64,000 bases of DNA from Sulfitobacter sp. THAF37 (GTDB lineage: Bacteria > Pseudomonadota > Alphaproteobacteria > Rhodobacterales > Rhodobacteraceae). Below the pieces are notes generated by a model, which worked only from the letters and a program-made list of their open reading frames with translations, was not told the DNA's origin and did not search any database. The stretch spans positions 1-64,000 of the forward strand of contig NZ_CP045376.1 of NCBI RefSeq assembly GCF_009363555.1. The letters are read 5' to 3'. This document shows, piece after piece, positions 34,209 to 43,768 of the stretch; position 1 is the first letter of the stretch, and each line of letters opens with the position of its first letter. The translations under genes were made by a program, and so were the position numbers.

Positions 34209-34607
34209 TCATGCGGCCCAGATCGAACGGATGGTGCCGGTCATGACAACTTCTCCGCCGCTGCGCGCGGTGATGCCAAAACGGACCCAGTTCCGGCCCT
34301 TCCTGACCTCCTTGTCCGCGCAGGACACGGTGACCGAGACGCGATCCCCCCACTGGGCCGAAGATGGCCGGAACGAGAGTTGCTGCGAGGCGTGGACATT
34401 GCCGTCGGGCCGGGGCTGAATGGCGGCGATATAGGCCTCCATCATCGCGGTCACGAGCATGCCCCGGGGCAGCCGACCCGTCGAGGGCCCGAAGACCCGG
34501 GCCCAGTTTGTCCTGCGACCCTCGTCCATCTGGATGTCGATCGTTCCAAAATCCTGACCCGGCGCGAACCTATCGAAGGTCCATAACTTGTCATTCTCCT
34601 CAGGCAT
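34209..34607 (-). CDS. MaoC-like hot-dog protein, probable partner subunit
   Basis: The ATG at 34607 follows AAGGAGGAG and gives 132 residues. A frame open further upstream to 34712 lacks a ribosome site and crosses the operator. The protein has a hot-dog fold pattern (SFRPSSAQWGDRVSVTVSC, then WVRFGITARSGGEVVMTGTI) but no D-x-N-P-x-H catalytic motif, fitting a non-catalytic partner of the next gene product. It is the first gene of a minus operon divergent from the SDR-led operon. Confidence 0.82.
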   Translation of the reverse strand: MPEENDKLWTFDRFAPGQDFGTIDIQMDEGRRTNWARVFGPSTGRLPRGMLVTAMMEAYIAAIQPRPDGNVHASQQLSFRPSSAQWGDRVSVTVSCADKEVRKGRNWVRFGITARSGGEVVMTGTIRSIWAA

Positions 34608-34644
34608 GACCTCTCCTCCTTGACCGCTTTCCGATTTAAAACGT

Positions 34645-34656
34645 CCGGCTGTCCGG
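34645..34656. promoter_or_regulatory. CCGG-N4-CCGG operator, site A
   Basis: CCGGCTGTCCGG, flanked by AAAACGT and TTTTGT, lies 38 bases before the MaoC-like ATG. It is the most symmetrical of six related sites in this regulon and is a likely target of the TetR protein at 41508. Confidence 0.6.
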
Positions 34657-34842
34657 TTTTGTTCAGCCTGACTGTCGTTGCCGAGAAAATCAAGTGGATA
34701 GTGGCGCGCCACACGGCCTTCGACACCCTGTGATCTCTTTTTCCCTTTTATTGTAGATCAATCTGAAGCCGCGTGCTGAACCGGGCATGGACGATTGTTG
34801 TGCGCATTCAGGACCCGGCCTCGCAATGCATACTTGAATATC

Positions 34843-34854
34843 CCGACTGTCCGG
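34843..34854. promoter_or_regulatory. CCGG-N4-CCGG operator, site B
   Basis: CCGACTGTCCGG followed by CTTAAT, 32 bases before the GTG of the SDR gene. It matches site A at 11 of 12 bases and serves the plus-strand operon of the same divergent region (34608-34885). Confidence 0.6.
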
Positions 34855-34885
34855 CTTAATAAAAGATGAACGAGGGAGGAATCTT

Positions 34886-35791
34886 GTGCTTCAGGACAAA
34901 ACTATCATCGTAACGGGCGCCGGTGGCGGCATTGGGCGGGCACTGGCCCTCGAATGCGCCAGGGCAGGCGCGGCAGTTGTCGTCAACGACATCGGTGTCT
35001 CCCTCTCGGGCGAATCCGACGATCTGGGCGCGGCAGAAAAGGTGGTCAAAGAGATCGAGGCGTTCGGCGGTCGCGCCGCTGCCTCGACGCACAGCGTGTC
35101 CGACCCGGGCGATGCGCAGAAGATCGTGCAGACCGCGATCGACGCCTTCGGACGGATCGACGGGGTAATCAACAACGCCGGCATCCTGCGCGACGGTTTC
35201 TTCCACAAGATGAGCCATGTGAACTTTGATTCCGTGCTCAAGGTCCATCTCTACGGCAGCTTCAACGTCAGCCGCGCCGCAGCGCCGCATTTCAAGGACC
35301 AGGGCTCGGGCGCTTTTGTGCACATGACCTCGACCTCGGCGCTGATCGGCAATTTTGGCCAGGCGAACTATATGGCCGCCAAGATGGGCATCGCCGCGCT
35401 GTCGAAATCCATCGCGCTGGACATGGAACGGGTCGGGGTCAAATCGAACTGCATCGCCCCCTTTGCCTGGAGCCGTATGACCAGCTCTCTCCCGACCGAC
35501 ACGCCGGAGCAGATCGCGCGGGTCGAGAAGTTCAAGCAGATGGTGCCGGAAAAGATCGCACCGCTGGCGATTTCCCTGCTGTCGGGCGACGAACGGGCGC
35601 CGTCCGGTCAGATCTTCTGCGTGCGCAACAACGAGATCATGCTGATGAGCCAACCGCGCCCCGTCCGCTCGGTCCATTCCGGCGACGGCTGGACTGCCGA
35701 GAGTGTGCTGGACCACGCCCTGCCTGCCATGGCCGCGCAGTTCTATCCGCTGGAGCGGTCCGAGCATGTGTTTACTTGGGACCCGGTCTGA
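34886..35791 (+). CDS. SDR-family (3-hydroxyacyl-CoA type) dehydrogenase
   Basis: A 301-residue short-chain dehydrogenase. The NAD-binding motif TGAGGGIGRALAL is at about residues 10-22, NNAGILRD follows, and the active-site YxxxK is in ANYMAAKMG. The long form with an extended C-terminus resembles the dehydrogenase part of the peroxisomal multifunctional protein 2. It would oxidise an (R)-3-hydroxyacyl-CoA, fitting the MaoC hydratases across the promoter. The start is a GTG at 34886 with GAGGGAGGA just upstream. First gene of a four-gene plus operon. Confidence 0.9.
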   Translation: MLQDKTIIVTGAGGGIGRALALECARAGAAVVVNDIGVSLSGESDDLGAAEKVVKEIEAFGGRAAASTHSVSDPGDAQKIVQTAIDAFGRIDGVINNAGILRDGFFHKMSHVNFDSVLKVHLYGSFNVSRAAAPHFKDQGSGAFVHMTSTSALIGNFGQANYMAAKMGIAALSKSIALDMERVGVKSNCIAPFAWSRMTSSLPTDTPEQIARVEKFKQMVPEKIAPLAISLLSGDERAPSGQIFCVRNNEIMLMSQPRPVRSVHSGDGWTAESVLDHALPAMAAQFYPLERSEHVFTWDPV

Positions 35792-35817
35792 CCGCCCCCT
35801 AGCCGACAGGAAAGAAG

Positions 35818-36969
35818 ATGAGCGACGATTATGACATGATCCGGGACGAGGTGCGCAAGCTCTGCGCGCATTATCCCGACGAGTACTGGCGCAAGCTGGA
35901 TGCCGAACGGAAATACCCGTCGGACTTCGTGGATGCGCTTACCAAGGCGGGATACCTCTCCGTTCTGATCCCTGAGGAATATGGTGGCACGGGTCTGGGC
36001 CTGTCCGCCGCCGCCGCGATCCTGCAGACGGTGCAGGAAATGGGCTGCAACGGTGCCGCCTGCCATGCGCAGCTTTATGTCATGGGGACGATCCTGCGCC
36101 ACGGATCGGAAGAGCAGAAGCAGAAATACCTGCCCGGCATCGCCGCCGGGGACCTGCGCCTTCAAGCCTTCGGCGTCACCGAACCGACAAGCGGCACCGA
36201 TACGACCTCCATCCGCACCTTCGCGGCGAAGGACGGGGACGAATATGTCGTGAACGGTCAGAAGGTCTGGACCAGCCGCGCCGAACATTCGGACCTGATG
36301 ATCCTGCTGGCGCGGACGACTAAGAAGGATGAGGTGTCGAAGAAGACCGACGGCATTTCCACCTTCATCGTCGACATGCGCGACATCCCGAAGGATCAGC
36401 TGGAAATCCGACCGATCCGCACGATGATGAACCACAATTCGACCGAGATCTTCATCAAGGACATGCGCATCCCGGCCAGCGCGCTGATCGGCGAAGAGGG
36501 CAAGGGCTTCAAATATATCCTGACCGGGATGAATGCCGAACGCCTGCTGATCGCCTCGGAATGCGTGGGCGATGCCAAGTGGTTCATCGAACGCGGCGTG
36601 AACTATGCCAAGGACCGCCACGTCTTTGGCCGCGCCATCGGCCAGAACCAGGGCATCCAGTTTCCCATTGCCAAATCCTATGCCGCCATGCGCGCGGCAG
36701 AGCTGATGGTGCAGGAAGGCGTGCGCAAGTACGAGGCCGGAGAGAACTGCGGCGCCGAGGCCAACATGGCCAAGATGCTGGCCGCCGATGCCTCCTTCGA
36801 GGCGGCGAATGCCTGCATCCAGACACATGGCGGCTTCGGTTTTGCCGAGGAATACGATGTGGAGCGGAAGTTCCGCGAAACCCGCCTCTATCAGGTCGCG
36901 CCGATCTCGACCAACCTGATCCTGTCCTTCATCGCAGAGCATGTGCTTGGCATGCCCCGCAGCTACTGA
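35818..36969 (+). CDS. Acyl-CoA dehydrogenase
   Basis: A 383-residue FAD flavoprotein that forms the 2,3 double bond in an acyl-CoA. Visible family regions: LQAFGVTEPTSGTDTTSI (FAD/substrate), KVWTSRAEHSDLMILLART, the DRHVFGRAIGQNQGIQFPIA stretch and THGGFGFAEEYDVERKFRETRLYQVAPIS at the C-terminus. Length is standard. It lies 26 bases after the SDR gene and ten bases before the thiolase gene. Electrons would pass to ETF, which is not encoded here. Confidence 0.95.
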   Translation: MSDDYDMIRDEVRKLCAHYPDEYWRKLDAERKYPSDFVDALTKAGYLSVLIPEEYGGTGLGLSAAAAILQTVQEMGCNGAACHAQLYVMGTILRHGSEEQKQKYLPGIAAGDLRLQAFGVTEPTSGTDTTSIRTFAAKDGDEYVVNGQKVWTSRAEHSDLMILLARTTKKDEVSKKTDGISTFIVDMRDIPKDQLEIRPIRTMMNHNSTEIFIKDMRIPASALIGEEGKGFKYILTGMNAERLLIASECVGDAKWFIERGVNYAKDRHVFGRAIGQNQGIQFPIAKSYAAMRAAELMVQEGVRKYEAGENCGAEANMAKMLAADASFEAANACIQTHGGFGFAEEYDVERKFRETRLYQVAPISTNLILSFIAEHVLGMPRSY

Positions 36970-36979
36970 GGAGCCCGTT

Positions 36980-38182
36980 ATGACCCGCCGCGCCGCAATC
37001 GTATCGCCCCTGAGATCGCCGATTGGCAAATTCGGCGGCGCCTTCCGCGACCTGCCGGTCGAGGATCTGGGCGCCCAAGTCGTCAAGGCGGTGGTCGCGC
37101 GGTCGGGCATCGACCCGACGCTGATCGAGGATCTGGTCTTTGCCCAGTCCTACGCCAACAGCGAAACCCCCTGCATCGGGCGCTGGCTGGCCCTGTCGGC
37201 CGGGCTGCCGATCGAGGTGCCGGGCATGCAGCTCGACCGGCGCTGCGGCGGCGGTCTGCAATCCATCGCGACGGCCGCCATGATGGTGGAAACCGGCGTC
37301 TGCGAGGTGGTCCTCGCCGGTGGCATCGAGAGCATGAGCCGGATCGAATTTTACGCGACCGACATGAGATGGGGAAAACGGGCCGGGTCGGCCATGTTCT
37401 ACGACCGGCTTGACCGGGGTCGCGAACGGTCGCAGCCGGTGGAAAGGTTCGGCATGATCTCCGGCATGGTCGAAACGGCTGAGAACCTGGCGCGCGACTA
37501 TCAGATCAGCCGGGAGGATTCCGACCGGTTTGCCGCGGCAAGCCATGCGAAGGCCGCCGCCGCCTGGGCCGATGGCCGTTTCGCCGAAGAGGTCGTGCCG
37601 ATCACCATTCCGCAGTGCCGGGGCGAGGATGTCGTTGTGACCGAGGATGAAGGCATCCGCGCGGACTCGACTCCCGAAAGCCTGGGCAAACTGCGCGCAA
37701 TCATGAAAGACGGTGTGGTCACAGCCGGGAATGCCAGCCAGCAGAACGACGCCGCCGCCGCCTGCCTGATCGTGGCCGAGGACAAGCTGGCAGAGCTGGG
37801 GCTGACGCCCGACGCCTTTCTGGTCGGCTGGGCCGCCGCTGGCTGCGAACCCTCGCACATGGGCATCGGCCCGGTCCCCGCAACCCGCCGGGTGATGGCG
37901 CGGAGCGGGTTGTCGCTGGGCCAGATGGACCTGATCGAGGTGAACGAGGCCTTCGCCTGCCAGGTGCTGTCGGTCCTTAGCGAATGGGGCATTCCCCAGG
38001 ATGATCCGCGACTGAACGTCAATGGCTCCGGCATCTCTTTGGGCCATCCCATTGGCGCAACGGGCAGCCGGATCATGACGACGCTGCTGCACGAGATGCC
38101 CCGCCGCAAAGCCCGCTACGGGCTTGAGACGATGTGCATCGGCGGCGGTCAGGGCATGGCCGCGATTTTCGAGAGCGCCTGA
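36980..38182 (+). CDS. Thiolase family acetyl-CoA acyltransferase
   Basis: A 400-residue thiolase. Cys89 in QLDRRCGGGLQS is the acylated nucleophile, His356 lies in LGHPIGATGSR, and Cys386 in MCIGGGQGMA is the second catalytic cysteine. It cleaves a 3-ketoacyl-CoA with CoA to acetyl-CoA plus a shortened acyl-CoA. The ATG at 36980 is preferred; the frame is open to 36941 but that part overlaps the acyl-CoA dehydrogenase. Its stop overlaps the next ATG by one base. Confidence 0.95.
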   Translation: MTRRAAIVSPLRSPIGKFGGAFRDLPVEDLGAQVVKAVVARSGIDPTLIEDLVFAQSYANSETPCIGRWLALSAGLPIEVPGMQLDRRCGGGLQSIATAAMMVETGVCEVVLAGGIESMSRIEFYATDMRWGKRAGSAMFYDRLDRGRERSQPVERFGMISGMVETAENLARDYQISREDSDRFAAASHAKAAAAWADGRFAEEVVPITIPQCRGEDVVVTEDEGIRADSTPESLGKLRAIMKDGVVTAGNASQQNDAAAACLIVAEDKLAELGLTPDAFLVGWAAAGCEPSHMGIGPVPATRRVMARSGLSLGQMDLIEVNEAFACQVLSVLSEWGIPQDDPRLNVNGSGISLGHPIGATGSRIMTTLLHEMPRRKARYGLETMCIGGGQGMAAIFESA

Positions 38183-39456
38183 TGCCCCGGATCATCGAGG
38201 CGGACACCCTCGACCTGTCCGAACTGATCAGACCCGGAGAGACCGTGACCTGGGGTCAGGCCTCGGGAGAGCCGCTGACCCTGACCCGCGCGCTGATGGC
38301 GCAGCGGCGTGACTTGGGCGGGATCAACGCCTCTGTCGGGGTCGGCTGGCACGATACGATAGACCCGGCCAACGCCGATCACGTCCATTTCACCGCCTAT
38401 TGCGGCACCGGACGGACGCGGCTGCTTCACAAGGCCGGCAAGCTGGATATTCTGCCGGTGCATTATTCGCGCTTCGCGGATTACCTGCCGCCGCGCATCG
38501 ACGTGCTGATGCTGCATCTGGCGCCGGGGCGCCAACCCGGAACCTATAGTTTCGGACTGGCCTGCGAATATCTCTGGCCGCTGGTGCGTAGCGCACGCCT
38601 CGTGGTGGCCGAGGTCAACGACCAGGCATCCGCGACCCCCGGTCTGGTCGAGATCGCCGGGCGTGATATTGACGTGATCGTGCCCACATCCCGGCCGCTG
38701 CCCCCTCCCCCGCCGGTCACGGTCACGGACCAGCATCGTGCCATCGCGCAAGTGATCGCAGGACTGGTGCCGAACGGCGCGACGCTTCAGGTGGGTCTTG
38801 GCGCCATTCCCGCCGCCATTCTCGACGCGCTTGACGGACACAAAAAACTGGGCGTTCACACGGGGCTTTTCGTCGACGGATTCACCCGCCTGATCGAACG
38901 CGGAGTCATCGACAACAGCCGGAAAGGGATCGACACGGGCTATTCGGTTGCGGGGCTGATCACCGGCGCGGACAAGACGATCCGTCTGTGCCATGAGACC
39001 GATCAGATCCGTCTGGCCCCCACATCCTACACCCACGACCTGTCCCGGCTTGCGGCGCTCAATGCCTTCACCTCGGTCAATTCGGCGATTGAGGTCGATC
39101 TGACGGGGCAGATCAATACCGAACTTGCAGGCAAGGCCTATGTCGGCGCGGTCGGCGGAGGGCCGGACTTCGCGCGGGGGGCGGCCCTGTCGCAGGGGGG
39201 GCTGCCCATCTGCGCCCTGCCCGCCGCGCGCGAAGGGCGCGACGGGTCGCTTGTGTCGTCCATTGTACCGGCGCTGACAGGGCCGGTCAGCATTTCGCGG
39301 GCGGATGCGGGGATCATCGTGACGGAATACGGCGCGGCGGATCTGCGGGGCAAGACCCTGACCGAACGCGCCAGGGCCATGCTGGGTGTCGCCCACCCCG
39401 ATCTGCGCGAGGACCTGAACCGGCAGGCGCAGTCCGCCGGGCTCCTGTCCGGCTAG
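38182..39456 (+). CDS. Acetyl-CoA hydrolase/CoA-transferase family protein with altered active site
   Basis: A 424-residue homologue of the acetyl-CoA hydrolase and 4-hydroxybutyrate CoA-transferase family. The glycine-rich QVGLGAIPAAIL region is intact, and so are GKAYVGAVGGGPDFARGA and IIVTEYGAADLRG. The position that usually holds the catalytic Glu (HTEMFSDG in relatives) reads HTGLFVDG with Gly228, so CoA transfer by the normal covalent mechanism may be lost or changed. It starts on the thiolase stop (one-base overlap) and ends convergent with the MaoC gene by a four-base overlap. Confidence 0.85.
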   Translation: MPRIIEADTLDLSELIRPGETVTWGQASGEPLTLTRALMAQRRDLGGINASVGVGWHDTIDPANADHVHFTAYCGTGRTRLLHKAGKLDILPVHYSRFADYLPPRIDVLMLHLAPGRQPGTYSFGLACEYLWPLVRSARLVVAEVNDQASATPGLVEIAGRDIDVIVPTSRPLPPPPPVTVTDQHRAIAQVIAGLVPNGATLQVGLGAIPAAILDALDGHKKLGVHTGLFVDGFTRLIERGVIDNSRKGIDTGYSVAGLITGADKTIRLCHETDQIRLAPTSYTHDLSRLAALNAFTSVNSAIEVDLTGQINTELAGKAYVGAVGGGPDFARGAALSQGGLPICALPAAREGRDGSLVSSIVPALTGPVSISRADAGIIVTEYGAADLRGKTLTERARAMLGVAHPDLREDLNRQAQSAGLLSG

Positions 39457-40325
39457 TAGGTCGCCGTCGCGCTCATTGCCATGCCGCCGCCGGGACGTTC
39501 GGCCCACAGGGTGTCGGTGTCGCCCTCCGCCCGGACGTTCAGCGTAAAGGGTTCGCTGTCGAATAGCGGGCTTGTGCCCCGGAACTCATAGCTCTGCATC
39601 GGCGCCCGGTCGCGGCCCGCCCGCGAAAACCCCGCCAGCAGCGTGGCGGTCAGCGGTCCGTGTACCACCAGACCGGCATAGCCTTCCTCGGTGGTCGCAT
39701 AGGCGCGGTCATAGTGGATGCGATGCGCGTTGTAGGTCAGCGCGGAAAAGCGGAACAGCGTCACCGGATCGGGCATCACCGATGTCGACCCCGTCGCGCC
39801 CTCGGGACAGTCCGGCGCCTTGGCGCGGCCCTGCGGTCCGGTGGCCGCCTCGCGATAGACGATGTCCTGCTCCTCCTCGCGGCACAGCCGCCCGTTCTGC
39901 AAGACGCGATGCAGGACCCTGACGATGCCGAGCGACCCCGAGCGCCCGGTCTTGAGGTCGACAGACAGGATGATGGAGTCCTTGGTGGCCTGTTCTCCCG
40001 CAACAAGCGTGTCGTGAAACGTCAGCCGGCTACCGCCCCACATGCGGCGCGGCAGATCGAACGGCGGCAGAAAGCCCCCGGTCTTGGGGTGCCCGTCATG
40101 GCCCAACTGGTGCGCGGAAGCCGAAGGGTGGAAAAAGCACCAGTGCCAGGTCTCATCCACCGGGTCGCCAGCGGCGACCGCCGGGTCCATCGCAAGGAAG
40201 GCGCGCAACCGCGACAGCACCGACAGGTCCAGCATGTCGGTCGTGGTTTCTGTCCGCCCTTCCCAGGCCTTGAGCGTTTCGAGATCGAGTGTCCGGGCGT
40301 TGTCCTGCACGTGCGAACCTTCCAT
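39453..40325 (-). CDS. Two-domain hot-dog hydratase (mesaconyl-CoA hydratase / HTD2-like)
   Basis: A 290-residue protein with two hot-dog domains. The C-terminal one carries the catalytic pattern FSALTYNAHRIHYDRAYA and then GLVVHGPLTATLL. Relatives include mesaconyl-C4-CoA hydratase and mitochondrial HTD2-type dehydratases. The N-terminal domain includes HPSASAHQLGHDGHPKTGGFLPP. The start at 40325 may instead be an internal Met, since no strong ribosome site is seen. It is divergent from the nitronate monooxygenase-like gene across operator site C. Confidence 0.85.
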   Translation of the reverse strand: MEGSHVQDNARTLDLETLKAWEGRTETTTDMLDLSVLSRLRAFLAMDPAVAAGDPVDETWHWCFFHPSASAHQLGHDGHPKTGGFLPPFDLPRRMWGGSRLTFHDTLVAGEQATKDSIILSVDLKTGRSGSLGIVRVLHRVLQNGRLCREEEQDIVYREAATGPQGRAKAPDCPEGATGSTSVMPDPVTLFRFSALTYNAHRIHYDRAYATTEEGYAGLVVHGPLTATLLAGFSRAGRDRAPMQSYEFRGTSPLFDSEPFTLNVRAEGDTDTLWAERPGGGMAMSATATY

Positions 40326-40353
40326 TTTCTAATGTACCTCAGAAATTAATGGA

Positions 40354-40365
40354 CCGACCGTCCGG
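40354..40365. promoter_or_regulatory. CCGG-N4-CCGG operator, site C
   Basis: CCGACCGTCCGG followed by CTTATG, in the 78-base gap between the divergent genes ending at 40325 and starting at 40404. Probably controls both. Confidence 0.6.
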
Positions 40366-40403
40366 CTTATGCAAGATAGAACAAAGGATTCGGGAGGACG
40401 ACG

Positions 40404-41381
40404 ATGAAGCTGAAGACCAGAGTAACCGAAACGCTTGGCATTGACCTGCCGATCGTCATGGGCGGGCTGACGTTCTACGGGCGGGCCGAACTTGCCTCTG
40501 CCGTTTCGAACACCGGGTGCCTGGGCATGCTGACGGCCCTGACCACCGGATCCCCCGAAGGCCTAGCCCGCGAGATCGAGCGGTGCCGGACCATGACGGA
40601 CAAGCCTTTCGGGGTCAATCTGACGCTGTTGCCGACGATCAACCCGGTACCTTACGATGAATACCGCCGTGCGATCATCGAAGGCGGGGTGAAGATCGTG
40701 GAAACCGCCGGGCGCGCGCCAACCGACCATATGCCCGAATTCAAGGAAAACGGCATCAAGGTGATCCATAAGGTCAGCTCGGTCCGCCATGCTGTTTCGG
40801 CGGAAAAGATCGGCGTCGACGTCATCTCGATCGACGGCTTCGAATGCGCGGGGCACCCGGGCGAAGACGATGTGGGCGCATTGGTCCTGATCCCGGCGAC
40901 GGCGGACAAGGTCTCCATCCCGATCATCGCATCCGGCGGCATCGGCGACGGTCGCGGCCTGGCCGCAGCCCTCGCGCTTGGCGCGGACGGGGTCAACATG
41001 GGCACAAGGTTCTGCGCCACGCAGGAGGCCCCGGCCCACCCTTCGATCAAGCAGAGGTTCGTGGATCTGGACGAAATGGGCACGAACCTGATTTTCCGGA
41101 GCCTGAACAACACCGCGCGGGTGGTCAAGAACAGCATTTCCGACGAGGTCGTGTCCCGGCTTGCGGTGCCTGGCGCTCAGTTCGACCAGGTCGCCGAACT
41201 GGTGGCGGGCAGTCGCGGGCGCGAGGCGCTGGTGTCCGGCGATGTCGACGGCGGGATCATCTGGGGCGGGCAGGTCATGGGGCTGATCCGCGACCTTCCA
41301 ACCTGTGCCGAGCTGATCGAGCGCATGGTCTCGGATGCCATCGCCCGCAATGAAGCGTTCAGCAATATGATCGAGGCATGA
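40404..41381 (+). CDS. Nitronate monooxygenase / 2-nitropropane dioxygenase-like flavoprotein
   Basis: A 325-residue FMN-dependent TIM-barrel protein. LPIVMGGLTF, DKPFGVNLTLLP, the active-site His in FECAGHPGEDDVG and IIASGGIGDGRGLAAALALGADGVNMGTRF are family landmarks. Relatives oxidise alkyl nitronates or, as FabK-like proteins, reduce enoyl thioesters. Its setting in an acyl-CoA catabolic regulon favours an enoyl reductase or related role, but this is inference. A GGGAGGA ribosome site precedes the ATG. Confidence 0.9.
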   Translation: MKLKTRVTETLGIDLPIVMGGLTFYGRAELASAVSNTGCLGMLTALTTGSPEGLAREIERCRTMTDKPFGVNLTLLPTINPVPYDEYRRAIIEGGVKIVETAGRAPTDHMPEFKENGIKVIHKVSSVRHAVSAEKIGVDVISIDGFECAGHPGEDDVGALVLIPATADKVSIPIIASGGIGDGRGLAAALALGADGVNMGTRFCATQEAPAHPSIKQRFVDLDEMGTNLIFRSLNNTARVVKNSISDEVVSRLAVPGAQFDQVAELVAGSRGREALVSGDVDGGIIWGGQVMGLIRDLPTCAELIERMVSDAIARNEAFSNMIEA

Positions 41382-41484
41382 GCGACACCGCCCAGGGCAC
41401 GGGCCTTTGCGTCAAGCGATGACTTCGCCTAATGTCAATGCTTGCTTGATGAGAGAGCCATTCGCTGATAGCGGGTATAGTAGT

Positions 41485-41496
41485 CCGTCCAACCGG
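41485..41496. promoter_or_regulatory. CCGG-type operator before the TetR gene, site F
   Basis: CCGTCCAACCGG followed by TTAGTTAT, ending 11 bases before the ATG of the TetR gene. It is weaker than the others but keeps the 12-base half-site spacing, and suggests self-regulation. Confidence 0.5.
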
Positions 41497-41507
41497 TTAG
41501 TTATATT

Positions 41508-42107
41508 ATGGCTCGCACGCAATCCAAGCTCTATCCAGAAATCCGGCAGGGGATCCTGAAATCCGCTGCCAATCTGTTCGCCGAAAAAGGCTTCTCGACG
41601 ACCACCATCGTCGATCTGGCCGCGGCGTGCCAGTCGTCTCGCGGGGCGCTGTACCACTATTTTTCCTCCAAAGAGGAAATCCTGACCCAGATTCTGGAGG
41701 AACACGTCTCCTCCATGCTCGACGTGCTGGTCGAGCTGGGCGAAGAACGCCTGGAACCTGACGCGCACCTGCGCGCGGTGGCCCGGACGATGATGCGTAT
41801 CAACTCGGAAAACCAGTCAGAGCAGATTGTCCTGCTCAATGACTGGAACCAACTGGACGAAAAGAAGCGGCAGGACATCGGCGCCATGCAGCGGCGCATC
41901 ATTTCCATCATCCGTGACATCCTGGCCCGGCTGGACCAGCAGCACCGCCTGACGCCGCGCCTGGCCACCAGCTATGCGATGTCGCTGCTTGGGTCGATCA
42001 ACTACACCTACGCCTGGTTCGATCCCAAGGGGCCGGTGTCCGCCGAAGAATATGCGGATCAGGTGGTCGACGTCTTCCTGCACGGATTTCTGTCCAAACC
42101 CGAATAA
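41508..42107 (+). CDS. TetR/AcrR-family transcriptional repressor
   Basis: A 199-residue repressor. The helix-turn-helix at about residues 15-55 reads ILKSAANLFAEKGFSTTTI then SRGALYHYFSSKEEIL. The C-terminal ligand domain resembles those of repressors that sense acyl-CoA thioesters (FadR/KstR2-like). It sits in the centre of the acyl-CoA regulon and is the obvious candidate to bind the CCGG-N4-CCGG sites before the surrounding operons, including its own. It is followed by an esterase gene after 17 bases. Confidence 0.93.
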   Translation: MARTQSKLYPEIRQGILKSAANLFAEKGFSTTTIVDLAAACQSSRGALYHYFSSKEEILTQILEEHVSSMLDVLVELGEERLEPDAHLRAVARTMMRINSENQSEQIVLLNDWNQLDEKKRQDIGAMQRRIISIIRDILARLDQQHRLTPRLATSYAMSLLGSINYTYAWFDPKGPVSAEEYADQVVDVFLHGFLSKPE

Positions 42108-42124
42108 CCGAAAGGCACCGCCCC

Positions 42125-43000
42125 ATGACCCACCCCCAGATGGACGCGGTGCGCGACAGGATCGCGGCGATTTTCGGCGGTTGGGGCCGCGGCACCACGC
42201 TTGAGCAGATGCGCGAGGGTTTCGCCGAGCTTGTCTCTAACGGTCGTGCCCCCGATCAGACGCCTGTCGATCTGGACGGCATCCCAGGCGTGTGGTTCGG
42301 CGAGGGTCCGGGCGTGTTGATGTACTGCCATGGCGGCGGCTACCAGATGGGCTCGATCCGGTCGCACGGCCCGCTGATGGCGGATCTGGCCGAGGCCTCG
42401 GGCCAGCGCGTCCTCGGGTTCGACTACCGCCTTGCTCCCGAACACCGGTTCCCCGCAGCACTTGAGGACAGCCTGAGCGTTTATCGCTGGCTTCTGGATC
42501 AGGGCACGCCGCCGGACCACATTGCGATCGGCGGCGACAGCGCCGGGGCAGGGCTGGCCCTTGCGACGCTGTTGGCGGCCCGGGACGCGGGGCTGCCCTT
42601 ACCCGCCGCTGCCGTGTTCCTGTCGCCCTGGGTCGACATGCTGGCGCGATCCGAGACCTACGACACGCTTGCCGAACTGGATCCGCTGACGCAGCGCGGG
42701 AAAGTCCTGGCTATGGTGCGCACTTATCTGGGCAAGGACGGCGATCCGAGCGACACGCGTGCGACGCCGGTGGATGGCGACCTGACGGGATTGCCCCCGA
42801 TCCTCGTGCACGTCGGCAGGAACGAAACCGTTCTGGGCGACAGCACCCTGCTTGCAGATCGGGCAAAGGCGGCGGGCACAGAGGTGGAGGTCGTCGTCTG
42901 GGACGACATGATTCACCACTTTCAGGTGTTCCCCGAACTCGACGAAGCCCGCCAGTCCATCATGGCAATCGGGGATTATCTGCGCGAGCGGATCGGCTGA
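42125..43000 (+). CDS. Alpha/beta hydrolase, hormone-sensitive-lipase type esterase
   Basis: A 291-residue esterase. HGGG at residues 69-72 forms the oxyanion hole, the nucleophile is Ser139 in GGDSAG, and the acid/His pair lies near the C-terminus (DDMIHHF). No signal peptide, so it is cytoplasmic. Probably co-transcribed with the TetR gene. It may release the acid moiety of an ester that then enters the CoA pathway. Converges on the SDR gene at 43013 with a 12-base gap. Confidence 0.93.
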   Translation: MTHPQMDAVRDRIAAIFGGWGRGTTLEQMREGFAELVSNGRAPDQTPVDLDGIPGVWFGEGPGVLMYCHGGGYQMGSIRSHGPLMADLAEASGQRVLGFDYRLAPEHRFPAALEDSLSVYRWLLDQGTPPDHIAIGGDSAGAGLALATLLAARDAGLPLPAAAVFLSPWVDMLARSETYDTLAELDPLTQRGKVLAMVRTYLGKDGDPSDTRATPVDGDLTGLPPILVHVGRNETVLGDSTLLADRAKAAGTEVEVVVWDDMIHHFQVFPELDEARQSIMAIGDYLRERIG

Positions 43001-43012
43001 CGGCCAGAGCGA

Positions 43013-43764
<752 letters not shown>

Positions 43765-43768
<4 letters not shown>

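Noticed and set aside
35743..37110. 455-codon minus-strand frame opposite the acyl-CoA dehydrogenase gene
   Set aside because: Histidine- and arginine-rich low-complexity translation typical of antisense frames in GC-rich DNA.
38149..39507. 452-codon minus-strand frame opposite the CoA-transferase homologue
   Set aside because: Antisense shadow without motifs.
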